Shown here: in pieces, positions 1 to 9,439 of the stretch | Layout of the letters: every line of letters begins with the position of its first letter | Position numbering within the stretch: position 1 is the first letter of the stretch | Assembly: GCF_028283685.1 (NCBI RefSeq) | Contig: NZ_JAPWKF010000007.1 | Coordinates: 62,001 to 126,000 of the forward strand | From: Edaphobacter sp. | GTDB taxonomy: Bacteria; Acidobacteriota; Terriglobia; Terriglobales; Acidobacteriaceae | Length of the DNA stretch: 64,000 nt | Direction: 5' to 3' | Translations under genes and position numbers: made by a program | The notes under the pieces: model-generated | Told to the model about the DNA's origin: nothing | The model's input: only the letters and a program-made list of their open reading frames with translations | The model's database searches: none

Positions 1-270
1 CGTCCGGAACGGCCTCCTGCGCGGGATTACGCAGTGATTGCTCTTCGCCCTGGAGCGGACAACGACCTGCGCACGTTCGTTTTTAGCGGACTGACAACCC
101 TCGGTACCGAGGCCGCAGTCGAATTTGCCACGTCGCGCCCTGGTGCGGAACAACTGCTTGCTGCAGCGACCAGCAATCAGCAGGTTCACCCCTTCGAGGC
201 CCTCCTCGAGGTGGATATCAGCGGCGGCGTTCCGATTCATAGCCGGATCGTTACGATGCGCGTCCACTAG
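1..270 (+). CDS. C-terminal end of a membrane regulator-like protein (partial)
   Basis: The reading frame is open from the first base of the window and ends at TAG 268-270, so only the last 89 residues are present. They match the C-terminal ends of two other proteins in this window (9440-10834 and 36559-37911). All three share the order 'DYA(V/L/I)', a short loop, a hydrophobic strand followed by GL(T/S/G), then GT.AA..F, and end in a strand just before the stop. In the two complete relatives this is the end of a periplasmic domain behind a cytoplasmic DNA-binding-like domain and one membrane helix. The N-terminal domain and any partner receptor gene lie to the left of the window. The function is inferred only from the paralogues. 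Confidence 0.7.
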   Translation, partial: RPERPPARDYAVIALRPGADNDLRTFVFSGLTTLGTEAAVEFATSRPGAEQLLAAATSNQQVHPFEALLEVDISGGVPIHSRIVTMRVH

Positions 271-527
271 TCGATCTCGCATCGCCACTTTTCGCCGGCA
301 TCTCAAGAGCTCAACCTGACTAAAGCAAAGCGTCCTTCACCATCTGCGTCAGGACTCCATCCATATAGTCTTCACCGAGACAATCTACTCCTGATATCCC
401 ACACATGCTGCGCTGCATCTTGCTCCATGGAACCGCCCATCTGCAAATTCGGCCCAGGCAAATGTTTCGAGAGGGGGATTCAGCAGATATTCAGTGAGGC
501 TTAAGGTCCTTCTCGTAAGTTAGCGAG

Positions 528-1871
528 ATGGCTGGAAGGTCGTTTTCTTTTCATACATTCGCCGCCTCATTCGGCTTCGTCGCAGCAGTGTCCCTGCTCG
601 CGTCCGCGCAACAGGCAGATTTGCCGCGTCATGTCTCGCTGACAGAAGCGATCCAGCAGGCACAGGCGAATGAGCCCATATTTGCTGCGGCTGTGGCAGC
701 GCAAAAGACGATGAAGATCGATAGCTATCTGGCGAAGGCCTCCCTGCTTCCGTCCGTCACCTACCACAATCAGATGCTCTACACCCAGCCCAACGGCCAG
801 ACGAACCAGGGTGGGCAGGTTGGCACGCAGTCATCTCCCATCTTCATTGCGAATAATGCCATTCATGAGTACACCAGCCAGGCATCCATCAACGAGACCG
901 TCGGACTCAAGCAGCTCGCTGATGCCCAGGTCGCATCGGCAAACTCGGCTCGTGCCAGCGCCGAGCTCGAGATCGCAAGACGAGGCCTCGTCTCCACCGT
1001 CGTCAGCCTCTATTACACCGTCAGCACCGCGGAAGAGAAACAAAAAGTCCAGGCAGAAGCGCTCCAGGAGGCTCGGGATTTCTCCTCGTTGACGCAAAAG
1101 CGCGAGGCCGTTCGCGAAGTCGCCCACGCCGACGTAGTCAAGGCAGAGCTCCAGCTGCAGCAGCGACAGCGCGATCTAGCGGATGCAACGGTCCTCGCCA
1201 GCAGGGCGCGTCTTGAGCTTGCCGTCCTCCTGTTTCCCGATCCTCGCGCCGCCTACACCACCGACGCCCCCGCCTCCTCGCCGCCTCTCCCCACACGCGA
1301 TGAGGTCAACCAGCTTGCCTCGACCAACAATCCGGAGATTCGCAGTGCGCTTGCCGGCCTCAGGGCATCCGATGCCGGGGTCAAATCCGCAAAGGCAGCC
1401 TACCTTCCCGACGTCGCACTCAACTTTACGTACGGCATCGATGCGCCACAGTTCGCCAAACGCGGCCCCGACAACGTTCCAAATCTTGGCTACTCCATCG
1501 GTGGCACGCTCGATATCCCTGTCTGGGATTGGTTTTCTACGCAGAAAAAAGTCAAACAGAGCGAGATCCTCCGGGACGCGGCCAAGGTGACACTCACCGC
1601 GGCGCAACGTCGCCTGATCGCCACTCTTGAAGAGAGCTATGCAGAAGCAAGTACTGCGCGCGATCAGCTCGATCTCCTCGATCAGAGCGTTCACACCGCA
1701 GCGGAGAGCCTGCGGCTGACCAAGCTCCGCTACGCGGCTGGCGAGGCCACCGCACTGGAGGTCGTCGACGCCCAAAATTCATACCTCACCGCACAGACAT
1801 CGCAGGCCGACGGACTGACACGCTTTGAAACCGCCTTGGCGGCACTCCAGGTTCTTACAGGAAGCATTTGA
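528..1871 (+). CDS. TolC-family outer-membrane efflux channel
   Basis: The 447-residue product has a signal peptide (residues 1 to about 27, ending near LLASAQQ) and two OEP-type halves (about 40-220 and 240-445). These are rich in Ala/Gln/Glu heptads, as expected for the alpha-helical periplasmic barrel. The C-terminal half contains the typical YAAGEATALEVVDAQ segment. The length is normal for the family. It should form the trimeric exit duct through the outer membrane for the pump encoded downstream. It is the first gene of a tight three-gene operon: 3 bases separate its stop from the adaptor start. The substrate cannot be read from the sequence. Confidence 0.93.
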   Translation: MAGRSFSFHTFAASFGFVAAVSLLASAQQADLPRHVSLTEAIQQAQANEPIFAAAVAAQKTMKIDSYLAKASLLPSVTYHNQMLYTQPNGQTNQGGQVGTQSSPIFIANNAIHEYTSQASINETVGLKQLADAQVASANSARASAELEIARRGLVSTVVSLYYTVSTAEEKQKVQAEALQEARDFSSLTQKREAVREVAHADVVKAELQLQQRQRDLADATVLASRARLELAVLLFPDPRAAYTTDAPASSPPLPTRDEVNQLASTNNPEIRSALAGLRASDAGVKSAKAAYLPDVALNFTYGIDAPQFAKRGPDNVPNLGYSIGGTLDIPVWDWFSTQKKVKQSEILRDAAKVTLTAAQRRLIATLEESYAEASTARDQLDLLDQSVHTAAESLRLTKLRYAAGEATALEVVDAQNSYLTAQTSQADGLTRFETALAALQVLTGSI

Positions 1872-1874
1872 TCT

Positions 1875-3152
1875 ATGAGATTCCACGACACCACTCGATC
1901 AATTTCAACGCGCTTTATTCTCACTGCTGCTTTCCTCTGCCCCCTGGGTTTGAGTGCATGTAAGAAAACCACAGATGATACCGCTCCATCTGTCGTCACG
2001 GTCGAAGCGGAACATCCGAAGCTCGGCGATATCTCGGAGCACGTGATGGCTGACGCCACGCTCTCGCCGCTGGCTCAGGCCGCCATCTCTCCCAAGATCA
2101 CCGCGCCCGTCCGAACCTTTTACGTCCAGCGCGGCGCAAAGGTGAAGGCTGGCCAACTGCTCGCGGTCCTTGAAAACCGGGACCTCTCGGCACAGGCGCT
2201 CGACAATCAGGGTCAGCTTACCGCTGCCCAGGCGGCCTACGACATGCAGACCAGAGCCCAGGTTCCTGAAGATTATGCGAAGGCCGAACTCGATGTAGCT
2301 CAGGCGAAGGCACAGCTTCATCTCCAGGAAGAGATCGTCATCGCGCGGAAGAAGCTTTTTGAAGAAGGCGCCATCCCCGGACGAGATCTCGATACGGCCG
2401 TCGCAGCCCTCGCCCAGTCCCAGGCTGCCTACGACATCTCCACGAATCACCTGACCTCGCTCAAGAGTGTCAGCAGAACTGCCTCGATGGAACTCGCAAA
2501 AGGCCAGCTCTCCTCCGCTAAGGGCAAGTACCAGGCAGCGGAGGCACAGGTCTCTTATGCAGAGATTCACAGCCCGATCGACGGCGTCGTCACAGATCGA
2601 TCTCTCTTCGCGGGCGAGACGGCCAGCACCGGCACGCCGCTCGTTACCGTGATGGATACATCGTCTCTGCTGGCGAAGGTGCACCTGTCCCAGATCGTCG
2701 CTCAGCGCCTGAATCTTGGCGATAGCGCCGAGATCACCATCCCGGGCGTGGACGAGCCAGTCTCCGGGAAGATCACCCTCATCAGCCCGGCACTCGATCC
2801 CGGCAGTACGACCGTCGAGGTCTGGCTGAAGATCGACAACAGTACCAGCAAGTACAAGGCCGGCACCCCGGTGCGCGTCTCCATCATCGGACGCACCGTC
2901 CTCAAAGCCGTAAAGGTCCCACTCGTTGCGGTATTAACGGCCGAAGACGGATCGAAGTCGGTCATGGTGGTCAACTCGTCCGGCGCCGCCCATAAGGTGA
3001 ATGTTCAGCTCGGCATCAACGACGGTGAAGATGTACAGGTCACTCAGGGGCTGAATGGCTCCGAGACCGTCATCACAAAAGGGAGCTACGGTCTGGACGA
3101 AGGAACCAGGGTCACTGTGGGCAAGGCAGACGCAGAGGGAGACGCGAAGTAA
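1875..3152 (+). CDS. RND efflux periplasmic adaptor (membrane fusion protein), lipoprotein
   Basis: The product is 425 residues. The N-terminus ends in a lipobox (LGLSAC, Cys29), so it is probably lipid-anchored in the inner membrane. A biotinyl/lipoyl-like half-motif (FYVQRGAKVKAGQLLAVLE) starts near residue 75. It is followed by a long Ala/Gln-rich coiled-coil hairpin (about 100-210), the second lipoyl half (about 220-260) and a beta-barrel domain. This is the HlyD/AcrA adaptor layout. It bridges the inner-membrane pump and the TolC-like channel. The stop overlaps the pump start (TAATG), which suggests translational coupling. Confidence 0.93.
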   Translation: MRFHDTTRSISTRFILTAAFLCPLGLSACKKTTDDTAPSVVTVEAEHPKLGDISEHVMADATLSPLAQAAISPKITAPVRTFYVQRGAKVKAGQLLAVLENRDLSAQALDNQGQLTAAQAAYDMQTRAQVPEDYAKAELDVAQAKAQLHLQEEIVIARKKLFEEGAIPGRDLDTAVAALAQSQAAYDISTNHLTSLKSVSRTASMELAKGQLSSAKGKYQAAEAQVSYAEIHSPIDGVVTDRSLFAGETASTGTPLVTVMDTSSLLAKVHLSQIVAQRLNLGDSAEITIPGVDEPVSGKITLISPALDPGSTTVEVWLKIDNSTSKYKAGTPVRVSIIGRTVLKAVKVPLVAVLTAEDGSKSVMVVNSSGAAHKVNVQLGINDGEDVQVTQGLNGSETVITKGSYGLDEGTRVTVGKADAEGDAK

Positions 3153-6100
3153 TGAGCCAGCAAACGGCTGTAGCCTCGAATCCCTATTGGCTCGTTCGCT
3201 TTCGGGGACCGATCTTCTTCTTCCTGATCGTCCTCTCGCTCGCAGGAATCTACACAGCACAACGAGTCCCGATCTCCGTCTTCCCCGACACCAGCTTTCC
3301 TCGCGTGGTCATCGGTATCGACAACGGTGTCATGCCTGTCGAGCAGATGCAGGTCACCGTCACAAAACCGATCGAAGACGCCATCAACTCCGTGCCGGGC
3401 CTGGTCACCGTCCGGTCCACCACCAGCCGCGGCTCTGCAGAGGTCAGCCTCTTCTTTGACTGGAACGTCGATATGTTCCATACGCTTCAGCTGGTCGATG
3501 CGGCCTTGAGCAACGCGCGGCAGGCACTACCGGCCACAGCGACCATCACCACCAATCGGCTCACCTTCGCGACATTTCCAATCCTCGGTTATAGCCTCAC
3601 CTCCGATCGTCTCTCGCAGACACAGCTATGGGAGATCGCCACTTATCAGCTCAAGCCTCCGATCAATCGTGTTCTGGGCGTCAGCACCGTAACCGTCCAG
3701 GGCGGGAAGGTGCCTGAATACCACATCGTTCCCAACATGGCGAGAATGCAGGCAGCCGGCGTCACCATCCTCGATCTCGTGAACGCCGTGCAGGCATCCA
3801 ACATCATTGACTCGCCCGGCCTCTACGAGGCCAATCATCAGCTAGTCCTGGGTCTGGTCGGAGCACAGGCTCACGACGCACACGAGTTGGGCGGGCTCGT
3901 CGTCAAGAGCACTGCAGGCGGAAACGCCGTCCGTGTCTCCGACGTCGCCACCGTTCAGCAAGGTGTACTGCCCGTGTACACCACCGTCACGGCCGACAAT
4001 AAATCAGCCGTCCTGCTTAACATCACTCGTCAACCGGCCAGCAACACCGTCTCGGTCGCCGATGCCATCGCAGTGCAGGTCGAGCAGCTCAAGAAAACAC
4101 TGCCCGCCGGCGTGCAGCTCAAGCCCTACTACGATCAATCGGAGCTGGTGCGCGAGAGCATTCGCAGCGTGCGCGATGCCATCCTCATCGGGCTCGGCCT
4201 GGCCTGCATCATTCTCTTCCTCTTCCTTGGCGATTGGACCTCCTCACTGGTCGCTGGCCTTGTGATTCCCGTCACCGTCGCTATCACCGTGCTGTTCCTC
4301 TGGATCCTCGGTGCCAGCTTCAATCTCATGACGCTCGGGGGGCTGGCCGCCGCAATCGGTCTCGTGATCGACGATGCCATCGTCGTCGTCGAAAACATCG
4401 TCCTGCATCGCGACAACGGCGAGTCGCGCGAAAAGGCTGCCCGTCTGGCCCTGCGCGAGATCGCCGTTCCTCTCGTCGGATCCACCATCACCCCAGTGGT
4501 CGTGTTTCTTCCACTCATCTCTGTCACCGGTGTCACAGGAAGCTTCTTCCGCGCGCTGGCCATCACCATGACGGTCGCGTTGCTCAGCTCCCTGCTGCTC
4601 GCAGTGACGTGGACACCCGCGTTGAGCCTCGTCTTTCTCCGAAGTCATTCTTCGTCCCAGCCGGCACACCATGACGAGCATGGCCGCGCGATGACCGCCG
4701 TTCTTCGCTGGCATCAGAAAATTCTCTCCTGGGCTCTCTCGCGCCCGTTGATGCTGCTCGGCCTCTGCGGCGCTCTCGTCGTCGGCACCTACTTTGGCTA
4801 TCAGGCGTTAGGCTCCGATCTCCTTCCATCCATGGATGAAGGTGGATTCATCCTCGACTACATCATGCCTGCCGGCAGTTCCCTCACCGAGACCAATCGC
4901 GTCCTTGAGCACGTCGACAAGATCCTTCACTCCATCCCCGAGGTCGAAAGCACCTCTCGACGAACCGGTCTGCAGATGGGCCTCGCCGCTGTCACCGAAG
5001 CCAACACTGGCGACATGACGGTGAAGCTCAAGAAGAACCGGAACCGCGACATCGAAGAGATCATGGCCGAAGCCCGCGCTAAAGTAAAGGAGACAGAGCC
5101 GCAACTCGACGTCGAGCTCATCCAGGTCCTTCAGGACATGATCAACGATCTCTCCAACGCTCCTGAACCAATTCAGATCAAGCTCTTCGCGGCCGATCCC
5201 GAGCTGCTGAACAACATTGCACCTCGCATCGGCGACGCCATCAGCAAGATTCCCGGTGTCGTCAGCGTGGAAGATGGTATTGAAAATACCATCAGCGGCC
5301 CTGCAACGAATTTTCAGGTCAATCCAACCGTCGCTGGACGCATGGGGTTCACTCCACAGGAAGTGGCAGAGGATGCCACCTCCATCCTCGACGGCGTGAC
5401 GACAACCGATCCGCTCATCGCCAATGGTCGTCCCTACACCGTGCGCGTACGCCTCGGAGAAGAGACAAGACAATCGCTCGACACAATTGAAAACACCGTC
5501 TTCAACAGCACAACGGGCAAGTTGGCCACCCTCGGCTCTCTTGCGCAGATCACGCAGCTGCCACCGCAGAACCAGATCCGGAGAGAAAACCTCCAACGCA
5601 TGGTTGTCGTCACCGCCCAGCTGGAAGGTTCGGACCTTGGGACCGCCATCGTCAAGGTGCAGCACACCGTTGCTGCGATGCACCTGCCTTCCACCGTTCG
5701 CATCGAATACGGAGGAACCTACCAGGAGCAACAGCAATCGTTCGGGCAGCTCCTCCAGGTCCTGATCATCTCTCTCGCTCTCGTATTCGGCGTGCTGCTG
5801 GTCGAGTTCCGCAACTTCTCCGCTCCGGCAGCAATCCTGACATCCTCGATTCTCTCCGTGGCAGGCGTCGTCTTCGCTCTCCTCATCACCGGCACCACCT
5901 TCAACGTCGCCTCGTTCATGGGACTCATCATGGTGATCGGTATCGTCGCAAAGAATGGAATTCTTCTCCTTGACGCTGACGAACGCTACCGGCGAGAAGG
6001 TTCTTCCGCCATGGACGCCATGCTCCACGCGGCCCAGCGTCGTCTTCGCCCCATACTCATGACAGCCACCGCGGCAATCTGCGGCATGTTGCCGCTCGCC

Positions 6101-6259
6101 TTCGCCCTCGGTGCCGGATCGCAGATGCTGCAACCGCTGGCGATTGCTGTCATCGGTGGCCTGCTGATTTCGATCCTCCTCAGCCTGATCGTCACGCCCG
6201 TCGTCTACTACCTGCTCACATTCCGGCGTCACGATGCCAGACCTCTGACACAACTGTAG
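3152..6259 (+). CDS. RND efflux pump permease, AcrB-like
   Basis: The 1035-residue length is normal for RND pumps. The first membrane helix is at about 14-32, with a large periplasmic loop after it, a bundle of helices around 340-490, and the same pattern repeated in the second half. In TM4 the sequence DDAIVVVENI places Asp407/Asp408 at the positions of the AcrB proton-relay pair, and AKNG in TM10 supplies Lys934. This favours a drug/hydrophobe exporter (HAE type) over a CzcA-type metal pump. It is a proton-driven inner-membrane antiporter that works with the two preceding products. No local regulator gene is evident unless the partial gene at the left edge has that role. Confidence 0.93.
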   Translation: MSQQTAVASNPYWLVRFRGPIFFFLIVLSLAGIYTAQRVPISVFPDTSFPRVVIGIDNGVMPVEQMQVTVTKPIEDAINSVPGLVTVRSTTSRGSAEVSLFFDWNVDMFHTLQLVDAALSNARQALPATATITTNRLTFATFPILGYSLTSDRLSQTQLWEIATYQLKPPINRVLGVSTVTVQGGKVPEYHIVPNMARMQAAGVTILDLVNAVQASNIIDSPGLYEANHQLVLGLVGAQAHDAHELGGLVVKSTAGGNAVRVSDVATVQQGVLPVYTTVTADNKSAVLLNITRQPASNTVSVADAIAVQVEQLKKTLPAGVQLKPYYDQSELVRESIRSVRDAILIGLGLACIILFLFLGDWTSSLVAGLVIPVTVAITVLFLWILGASFNLMTLGGLAAAIGLVIDDAIVVVENIVLHRDNGESREKAARLALREIAVPLVGSTITPVVVFLPLISVTGVTGSFFRALAITMTVALLSSLLLAVTWTPALSLVFLRSHSSSQPAHHDEHGRAMTAVLRWHQKILSWALSRPLMLLGLCGALVVGTYFGYQALGSDLLPSMDEGGFILDYIMPAGSSLTETNRVLEHVDKILHSIPEVESTSRRTGLQMGLAAVTEANTGDMTVKLKKNRNRDIEEIMAEARAKVKETEPQLDVELIQVLQDMINDLSNAPEPIQIKLFAADPELLNNIAPRIGDAISKIPGVVSVEDGIENTISGPATNFQVNPTVAGRMGFTPQEVAEDATSILDGVTTTDPLIANGRPYTVRVRLGEETRQSLDTIENTVFNSTTGKLATLGSLAQITQLPPQNQIRRENLQRMVVVTAQLEGSDLGTAIVKVQHTVAAMHLPSTVRIEYGGTYQEQQQSFGQLLQVLIISLALVFGVLLVEFRNFSAPAAILTSSILSVAGVVFALLITGTTFNVASFMGLIMVIGIVAKNGILLLDADERYRREGSSAMDAMLHAAQRRLRPILMTATAAICGMLPLAFALGAGSQMLQPLAIAVIGGLLISILLSLIVTPVVYYLLTFRRHDARPLTQL

Positions 6260-6403
6260 TTCAGGGATGCGCGAGACCAGTGAAAGCAAAAACGCTGGCG
6301 TTACACATATACGAATCGGCGGACTACTAGAACCATTGAAAGGAGTAGGTTGCTGCATTTGTTGTAAAAAAATAACCTGTGATCAACAGGACCAATAACC
6401 ATT

Positions 6404-7771
6404 ATGAAAAAGAAGCAATTCGAAACTGCAGGCCTGGCGACAGATTCCTCCCCAATCTCCGAGACCATGGAGCCGACCGCCCTCTTCACCCGGCGTGAAA
6501 TGCTGGGAATTACCGGCATGGCTGGTTTGGCGGCTTTGACCGGTATCAGTCCCGATGCGGTTGCGCAGACTTCGCAAAAACGGCCTCGTATCGCCTGCCT
6601 TGTCAGCTATTGGGGTCTGCCGACTTCACATGCGGACTGGATCGTCAACAAGCTGTTGGATGGTTATTGGTGGCACGGCGCTTACACGCCTTCGCGGGTG
6701 GACGTGGTGTCTGTTTACATCCATCAGCTGGACACGAGCTTACTGGGCCAGAAGGTATGCAAAGCGAAAAACATTCCCATCTATAAGTCAGTCGGCGAGG
6801 CTGTAACACTTGGGGGTAACGAACTTGCGGTGGATGGCGTTGTCATCGTCGCTGAACATGGGAATTATCCAACCGATCTCAAGGGGCACTGGCTGCTGCC
6901 GCGCTGGTGGATCTACCAGCAGGTGATCCGGGTCTTCGAGCAGAGCAATCGCTCCGTGCCCATATTTAGCGACAAGCACCTCTCCTATAACTGGGACGAC
7001 GCCAAGTGGATGTTTGACAAGTCCCGTGAACTGAACTTTCCTCTTACCGGCGGGTCGTCCATACCGACTTATTTCCGCAAGCCCGAGATAGAACTCGCTA
7101 TCGATACGCCCATCAGGAACTCGATCGTGGTTGGAAGCTGCCCGGATGAGGGAGCCATGTCCCATTGTGTCGACGTGCTGCAGGCATTTGTAGATCGCCG
7201 CAAGGGCGGTGAGACAGGCGTCAAATCCGTGCAATCCATTCGTGGACCTGAAACATGGAAGTGGGTCGAAGCCAATCCCTGGGCCGGTAATCTGCTTGAA
7301 GCAGTGCGGAAGAATTTTGACCTGAAGCCGGGACACTTTCAGGAGGGCAAGCGATCAAACGTCTGCATCGTGGAGTACAACGATGGGACCAACGCTGCGG
7401 TTATTTCGGGCGAGGGTGTGGGGTGGACCTATGCCGGCGAAATCGCAGGGCAAAAAGACCCAACGATCGTCTCGATGCTTGGCTGGCCCGGCCCCATCTC
7501 GCAGTACCATGCTGCGAACGCCCACGAGCACTGGATCACCGAGATGATGCTGACTCGAAAGGAACCGTTCAATGCCGAGCGCTTACTTCTATCAACCGGA
7601 ATCGTGAACCACTACATGGATTCAAACTGGGAGAACGGCCGTTACTCTGCTGTCGGACGCCGCATCGAGACGCCGTTCATGAACATGAACTATCACTCCA
7701 CACACGGACCGCTCTTTGAATCGGGGCAGCGGCCGCCGAATACCCCCTACATACGGGGATTTGAGTCATAG
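6404..7771 (+). CDS. Tat-exported protein of unknown function
   Basis: The product is 455 residues. A twin-arginine signal (TRREMLGITGMAGLAALTG, Arg30-Arg31) is followed by a mature domain from about residue 58. The mature part begins RPRIACLVSYW and is rich in Trp, His and Tyr, including WWHGAYTPSRVDVVSVYIHQLD. A later segment, VEYNDGTNAAV, resembles the substrate-facing part of some oxidoreductase-like proteins, but no nucleotide-binding Gly-rich loop is visible. Similar uncharacterised Tat proteins are familiar from planctomycetes, Verrucomicrobia and acidobacteria. It is monocistronic, convergent with the WbsX-like gene, and separated from it by a hairpin. A role in carbohydrate metabolism is suggested only by its neighbours. 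Confidence 0.75.
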   Translation: MKKKQFETAGLATDSSPISETMEPTALFTRREMLGITGMAGLAALTGISPDAVAQTSQKRPRIACLVSYWGLPTSHADWIVNKLLDGYWWHGAYTPSRVDVVSVYIHQLDTSLLGQKVCKAKNIPIYKSVGEAVTLGGNELAVDGVVIVAEHGNYPTDLKGHWLLPRWWIYQQVIRVFEQSNRSVPIFSDKHLSYNWDDAKWMFDKSRELNFPLTGGSSIPTYFRKPEIELAIDTPIRNSIVVGSCPDEGAMSHCVDVLQAFVDRRKGGETGVKSVQSIRGPETWKWVEANPWAGNLLEAVRKNFDLKPGHFQEGKRSNVCIVEYNDGTNAAVISGEGVGWTYAGEIAGQKDPTIVSMLGWPGPISQYHAANAHEHWITEMMLTRKEPFNAERLLLSTGIVNHYMDSNWENGRYSAVGRRIETPFMNMNYHSTHGPLFESGQRPPNTPYIRGFES

Positions 7772-7806
7772 GCTCTGCATGGCTGTGGCATCAACGGGGC
7801 TTATAG

Positions 7807-7836
7807 TGAGTCGCGGGTGTTTACGCCCGCGACTCA
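7807..7836. terminator. Hairpin between convergent genes
   Basis: Perfect 11-bp inverted repeat (TGAGTCGCGGG/CCCGCGACTCA) with an 8-base loop, placed between two convergent genes. No U-tract follows on either strand, so it may act as a bidirectional end or an mRNA 3' stabiliser rather than a classic intrinsic terminator. Confidence 0.55.
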
Positions 7837-7933
7837 TGCGATGGTGAAGGAAGGATCAGGAGCAAATCCACTCCGGCCATCGCTTAGTTCTGCAGCAGAT
7901 TTTCCCTCACTTCCCATACTTCTGAACAAATCG

Positions 7934-9154
7934 TCAAGATGATCGAAATACCTTGCGGACTGCATCGAGGTACGCACTCCCGTGTTCCACATCAGGTTCG
8001 AGATAACTCCCTTCAGTCCACTCATTCCAAGAGTTGAGGGTGATCAACTGTTTGCCTCTGGGCAGTTGACTGAGTGCAAACTGTTTTGCCGAACGAAGCG
8101 CCTCTTCGAATGCCTCCGGCGAGTTATTAACGACGACCGAGGTGAAAGGGTAGCCGCCTACACGGAAGTTGTCCGTTTGACACGTACGAGGCGTGGCATC
8201 CCACCCAACGGTTACGTTAGGGAAATACATGCAACCCAGTTCTGTAGACGTTTGACTGCGGTACGCCTCGTACTGGCGACGTATGTCTGCATATTCCGTG
8301 GTGCATGCGTTTGAAAGATGCGCATGATGGATCCACACATAGGAAGTAGTGCTGTCGATGCGCAGCTGCTGCAGCAACTGTGGCAAGTTCTTGACCTCAG
8401 CCTCACCCGGTAGAAGCTTCACTCCCCATGTGACTGCGTTGATGTGGACACCAGGAAAGCCTGCGGCACGGGCCTTCTGGCGAAGCGCATCGAGTGCGAA
8501 CGCAGCCTGCGAGACTCCTCCAATCCCTTCTACAAAGCGAAAGAGTTCGTAGATGGAGAAGTAAGGCTCTCCATCCAGCTTGAGGTACGAGGGATGTTGG
8601 AAGAGTTCGACCACACGCTGACACATTGCATCGAAGGCGTTACGCGAAATGCCGCCATGGAACTGCATCCTCCCGGGGCTATCGAGCTTCGCAGGGTGTA
8701 GGTCGATCCAATTGTGGTTCGCCCACATCAGTGCAAAGCGAACGTCTTGATTGTTCGCGGCCTTAAGGTAGCCGTTATCGAGGGCACCATTCAGAAAAGG
8801 TCCATCCTCATACCAATACCAATCGAACAAGAGCGCATCGACACCATGTTGGCGAGCGGCGGAGATCTTCTGACTGAAGCCTTCCGGCGTGGACTCGTCC
8901 GCATAACCCCATTGCGGCACCTTGGGCTGATTGTGGCCTGGAAAGCGCGGGGTTGCCGCCTTGACGAGGTTCCATTCGGTCCAGCCGTTGCCGTGAGCCT
9001 TCTCGTTCCGAGGGTCCACGTGAAAGTTGCCAAAATAATAGGCCGCGGTAATCAGACCATCCGGTTTTTTGGATTCAGCCGAGGCGCTTCCGGAGCTGAG
9101 TCCTCCGTTCAGCAACACAGTGCTCGCTCCCGCGATAAATTCACGACGATCCAT
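7934..9154 (-). CDS. Tat-exported WbsX / GH99-like family protein
   Basis: The predicted start is the ATG at 9154. It begins a twin-arginine signal (MDRREFIAGASTVLLNGG) and is preceded by a good ribosome site, AGAGGAGAGG. The frame stays open upstream to 9274, but that extension reads as non-coding. The product is 406 residues. The mature part starts ITAAYYFGNFHVDP and contains HGVDALLFDWYWYEDG and MWANHNW, then NSWNEWTEGSYLEPD near the end. These are hallmarks of the WbsX family (glycoside hydrolase family 99-like TIM barrel). WbsX relatives occur both in polysaccharide synthesis clusters and as putative endo-glycosidases. Export by Tat argues for a hydrolytic role on an external glycan. The substrate is unknown. 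Confidence 0.82.
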   Translation of the reverse strand: MDRREFIAGASTVLLNGGLSSGSASAESKKPDGLITAAYYFGNFHVDPRNEKAHGNGWTEWNLVKAATPRFPGHNQPKVPQWGYADESTPEGFSQKISAARQHGVDALLFDWYWYEDGPFLNGALDNGYLKAANNQDVRFALMWANHNWIDLHPAKLDSPGRMQFHGGISRNAFDAMCQRVVELFQHPSYLKLDGEPYFSIYELFRFVEGIGGVSQAAFALDALRQKARAAGFPGVHINAVTWGVKLLPGEAEVKNLPQLLQQLRIDSTTSYVWIHHAHLSNACTTEYADIRRQYEAYRSQTSTELGCMYFPNVTVGWDATPRTCQTDNFRVGGYPFTSVVVNNSPEAFEEALRSAKQFALSQLPRGKQLITLNSWNEWTEGSYLEPDVEHGSAYLDAVRKVFRSS

Positions 9155-9439
9155 ACCTCTCCTCTTGGCAAACTTCTTCCAATTGACTGTTTCCATTGCG
9201 TCCGGGATCAAGAAGTTTGCTGAGGCGCAAGGCATCTTTCCCACATCTGGCGGCCCGGCGGTGTGCGAGCTCACTCTCGAGAGGTCGCCGCTGCATTCGA
9301 TTCCAGTCCAGCCTCTCTCTATCTTCGAACAGTGCCCCTTTGAACTGTCAACGTTCTGCGGGAACGGTGCAGGTGCAGTGCTGTATTATGGCTGCTCTGA
9401 GACGCGTCAATGACCCGTTGTCGTTGACCAGTTCGTAAC

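Noticed and set aside
4808..6358. Long open frame antisense to the RND pump gene
   Set aside because: Shadow of high-GC coding sequence; no ribosome site, and the composition (runs of Asp/Glu/His) is that of an antisense frame.
9155..9274. N-terminal extension of the WbsX-like protein
   Set aside because: The Tat signal and a strong ribosome site place the start at 9154; the upstream codons look non-coding.
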